The notes below the pieces were generated by a model. The model ran no database searches and had not been told where the DNA came from. It saw only the letters and a list, made by a program, of their open reading frames with translations. 64,000 nucleotides of DNA from positions 186,001 through 250,000 of the forward strand of contig JAXLTD010000001.1 of NCBI GenBank assembly GCA_046330225.1. Direction: 5' to 3'. This DNA is from CANJIV01 sp046330225 (GTDB lineage Bacteria > Actinomycetota > Thermoleophilia > Solirubrobacterales > Solirubrobacteraceae). Shown here one piece after another: positions 63,023 to 64,000 of this stretch. Numbering within the stretch: the stretch's first letter is position 1; the number at the start of each line of letters is the position of its first letter. Position numbers and translations under genes: made by a program.

Positions 63023-64000
63023 TCAGCCGAAGAAGACCTCGGCGGTCTCGTACAGCTCGCGGTCCAGCAGCTTGGGCGCGGCGAGCGCGTCGGACAGCGG
63101 GGTCTGGACGATGTCCGTGCCGCGCAGCGCCACCATCGTGCCGAAGTCGCCCGCGGCAACCGCGTCGATCGCGCCGACGCCGTAGCGCGTGGCCAGGATG
63201 CGGTCGAAGGCCGTCGGCGTGCCGCCGCGCTGCACGTGGCCGAGGATCGTCATGCGGGTCTCGTAGCGGGTCCGTTGCTCGATCTCCTTCTCGAGCATCA
63301 CCGCGATGCCGCCGAGCCGGGGGTGCCCGAAGGCGTCGACTCCGGCGCTCGAGGTCGTCAGCCCGGTGCCGTCCTTCGGCACGGCGCCCTCCGAGGCCAC
63401 GACGATCGAGAACGTGCGCCCGCGGTCGTGGCGGTGGCGGATGAGCTCGCAGCACTCGTCGACGTCGAATGGGCGCTCGGGCACGAGGATGAGGTCGGCG
63501 CCGCCGGCCAGGCCTGCCGAGGCGGCGATCCAGCCGGCGTGGCGGCCCATGACCTCCACGACGATCACCCGGTTGTGCGACTCCGCCGTCGTGTGGAGGC
63601 GGTCGATCGCGTCGGTGGCGATCTGGACCGCGGTGTGGAACCCGAAGGTCACGTCGGTGCCGGCCAGGTCGTTGTCGATCGTCTTCGGCACGCCGACGAC
63701 GTTGACGCCGTCGGCCGCGAGCTTGTCCGCGACGCCGAGGGTGTCCTCGCCGCCGATCGGGATCAGCGCATCGACCCCGGCCTGCTCCAGGCCGGCCACG
63801 ATGGCGGCGGTCCCGCCGCCGCCCTCCTTGTACGGGTTCGTCCGGGAGGTTCCGAGGATCGTGCCGCCGCGGGGCAGCAGCCCGCTGGTGTTGTTCTCGT
63901 CGAGGTCGACCGTGTTGGCGTCGAGCACGCCAGCCCACCCATAGCGGAAGCCGACGAACTCGTGGCCGTAGGCCTTGATGCCCTTGCGGACGACGGCCCG
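63023..64000 (-). CDS. pfkA: 6-phosphofructokinase, probably PPi-dependent (5' end outside window)
   Basis: 326 C-terminal codons of a PfkA-family enzyme; the frame stays open to the window edge (RAVVRKGIKAYGHEFVGFRYGW), so the start lies beyond 64000. Visible motifs: ALIPIGGEDTLGVADKL, VPKTIDNDLAGTDVTFGF, VEVMGRHAGWIA, LGHVQRGGTPTAFDR. The Asp in GGED and the Lys in PKTIDND are the residue pair that marks pyrophosphate-dependent enzymes (ATP types have Gly at the first position). It phosphorylates fructose 6-phosphate in glycolysis, reversibly if PPi-dependent. Two hairpins follow the stop. Confidence 0.9.
   Translation of the reverse strand, partial: RAVVRKGIKAYGHEFVGFRYGWAGVLDANTVDLDENNTSGLLPRGGTILGTSRTNPYKEGGGGTAAIVAGLEQAGVDALIPIGGEDTLGVADKLAADGVNVVGVPKTIDNDLAGTDVTFGFHTAVQIATDAIDRLHTTAESHNRVIVVEVMGRHAGWIAASAGLAGGADLILVPERPFDVDECCELIRHRHDRGRTFSIVVASEGAVPKDGTGLTTSSAGVDAFGHPRLGGIAVMLEKEIEQRTRYETRMTILGHVQRGGTPTAFDRILATRYGVGAIDAVAAGDFGTMVALRGTDIVQTPLSDALAAPKLLDRELYETAEVFFG

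Noticed and set aside
1..64000. CRISPR arrays, tRNA or rRNA genes
   Set aside because: No regularly spaced short repeats, cloverleaf sequences or rRNA-like stretches were found by reading; a covariance-model search was not possible.

Overview
The window is high-GC (about 70% by eye), densely packed DNA with short intergenic gaps, frequent ATGA/GTGA/TGATG start-stop overlaps, many GTG starts and many leaderless promoters. Together with a ydaO-type riboswitch ahead of a secreted cell-wall hydrolase, three P450s and a TreT-type trehalose synthase, this points to an actinobacterium. A Thermoleophilia/Solirubrobacterales-like soil lineage is my best guess, but it is inference. No rRNA, tRNA or CRISPR array was seen.

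Layout. 0-2.8 kb: an NTF2-like/VOC gene pair, and divergently an alkylation-repair pair (Ogt plus an Ada-zinc-domain/AlkA glycosylase). 2.8-11.9 kb: a catabolic island. The minus-strand operon runs APC permease, glutamine-synthetase-like ligase, acetoacetate-decarboxylase-family enzyme, aldehyde dehydrogenase. It is followed by a P450, an XRE-cupin regulator, and a divergent FAH hydrolase plus extradiol dioxygenase operon. A near-identical site lies in both operon promoters, which ties them into one regulon. 12-19.2 kb: an M20 amidohydrolase, two very similar P450s flanking a saccharopine-dehydrogenase-like/FGGY-kinase operon, and a cupin. 19.3-26 kb: a membrane protein, glutamate decarboxylase, secreted proteins, ApbE, and a CHAP-type hydrolase under a c-di-AMP riboswitch. 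26-31.4 kb: acyl-CoA dehydrogenase, enoyl-CoA hydratase, and a heme-copper oxidase operon whose subunit I carries a C-terminal cytochrome c. 31.5-42 kb: a LuxR/AAA regulator, a secreted YncE-phosphoesterase, a SNF2 helicase and AdhE. 42-51 kb: hemolysin III, an alpha/beta hydrolase, a MerR regulator, GH15 trehalase/glucoamylase, an APC-USP transporter and TreT.

51-61 kb holds a 2-oxoacid:ferredoxin oxidoreductase operon whose beta subunit is fused to a GltD-like flavoprotein and a ferredoxin. The last 338 bp of this operon recur 5,196 bp downstream. Between the copies lie an IS110-family element, a secreted endonuclease/exonuclease/phosphatase protein and a small secreted partner. The right end has an AAA ATPase with an inverted-repeat promoter, a GAP/LysE-like exporter and a 5'-truncated phosphofructokinase with PPi-type residues.

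Six genes between 41 and 57 kb (adhE, hemolysin III, the MerR regulator, APC-USP, the oxidoreductase alpha subunit, the secreted nuclease) are each split by a one-base loss in or beside a G/C run. This looks more like systematic consensus error than six independent pseudogenes. These genes are annotated as probably intact but frameshifted in this sequence.
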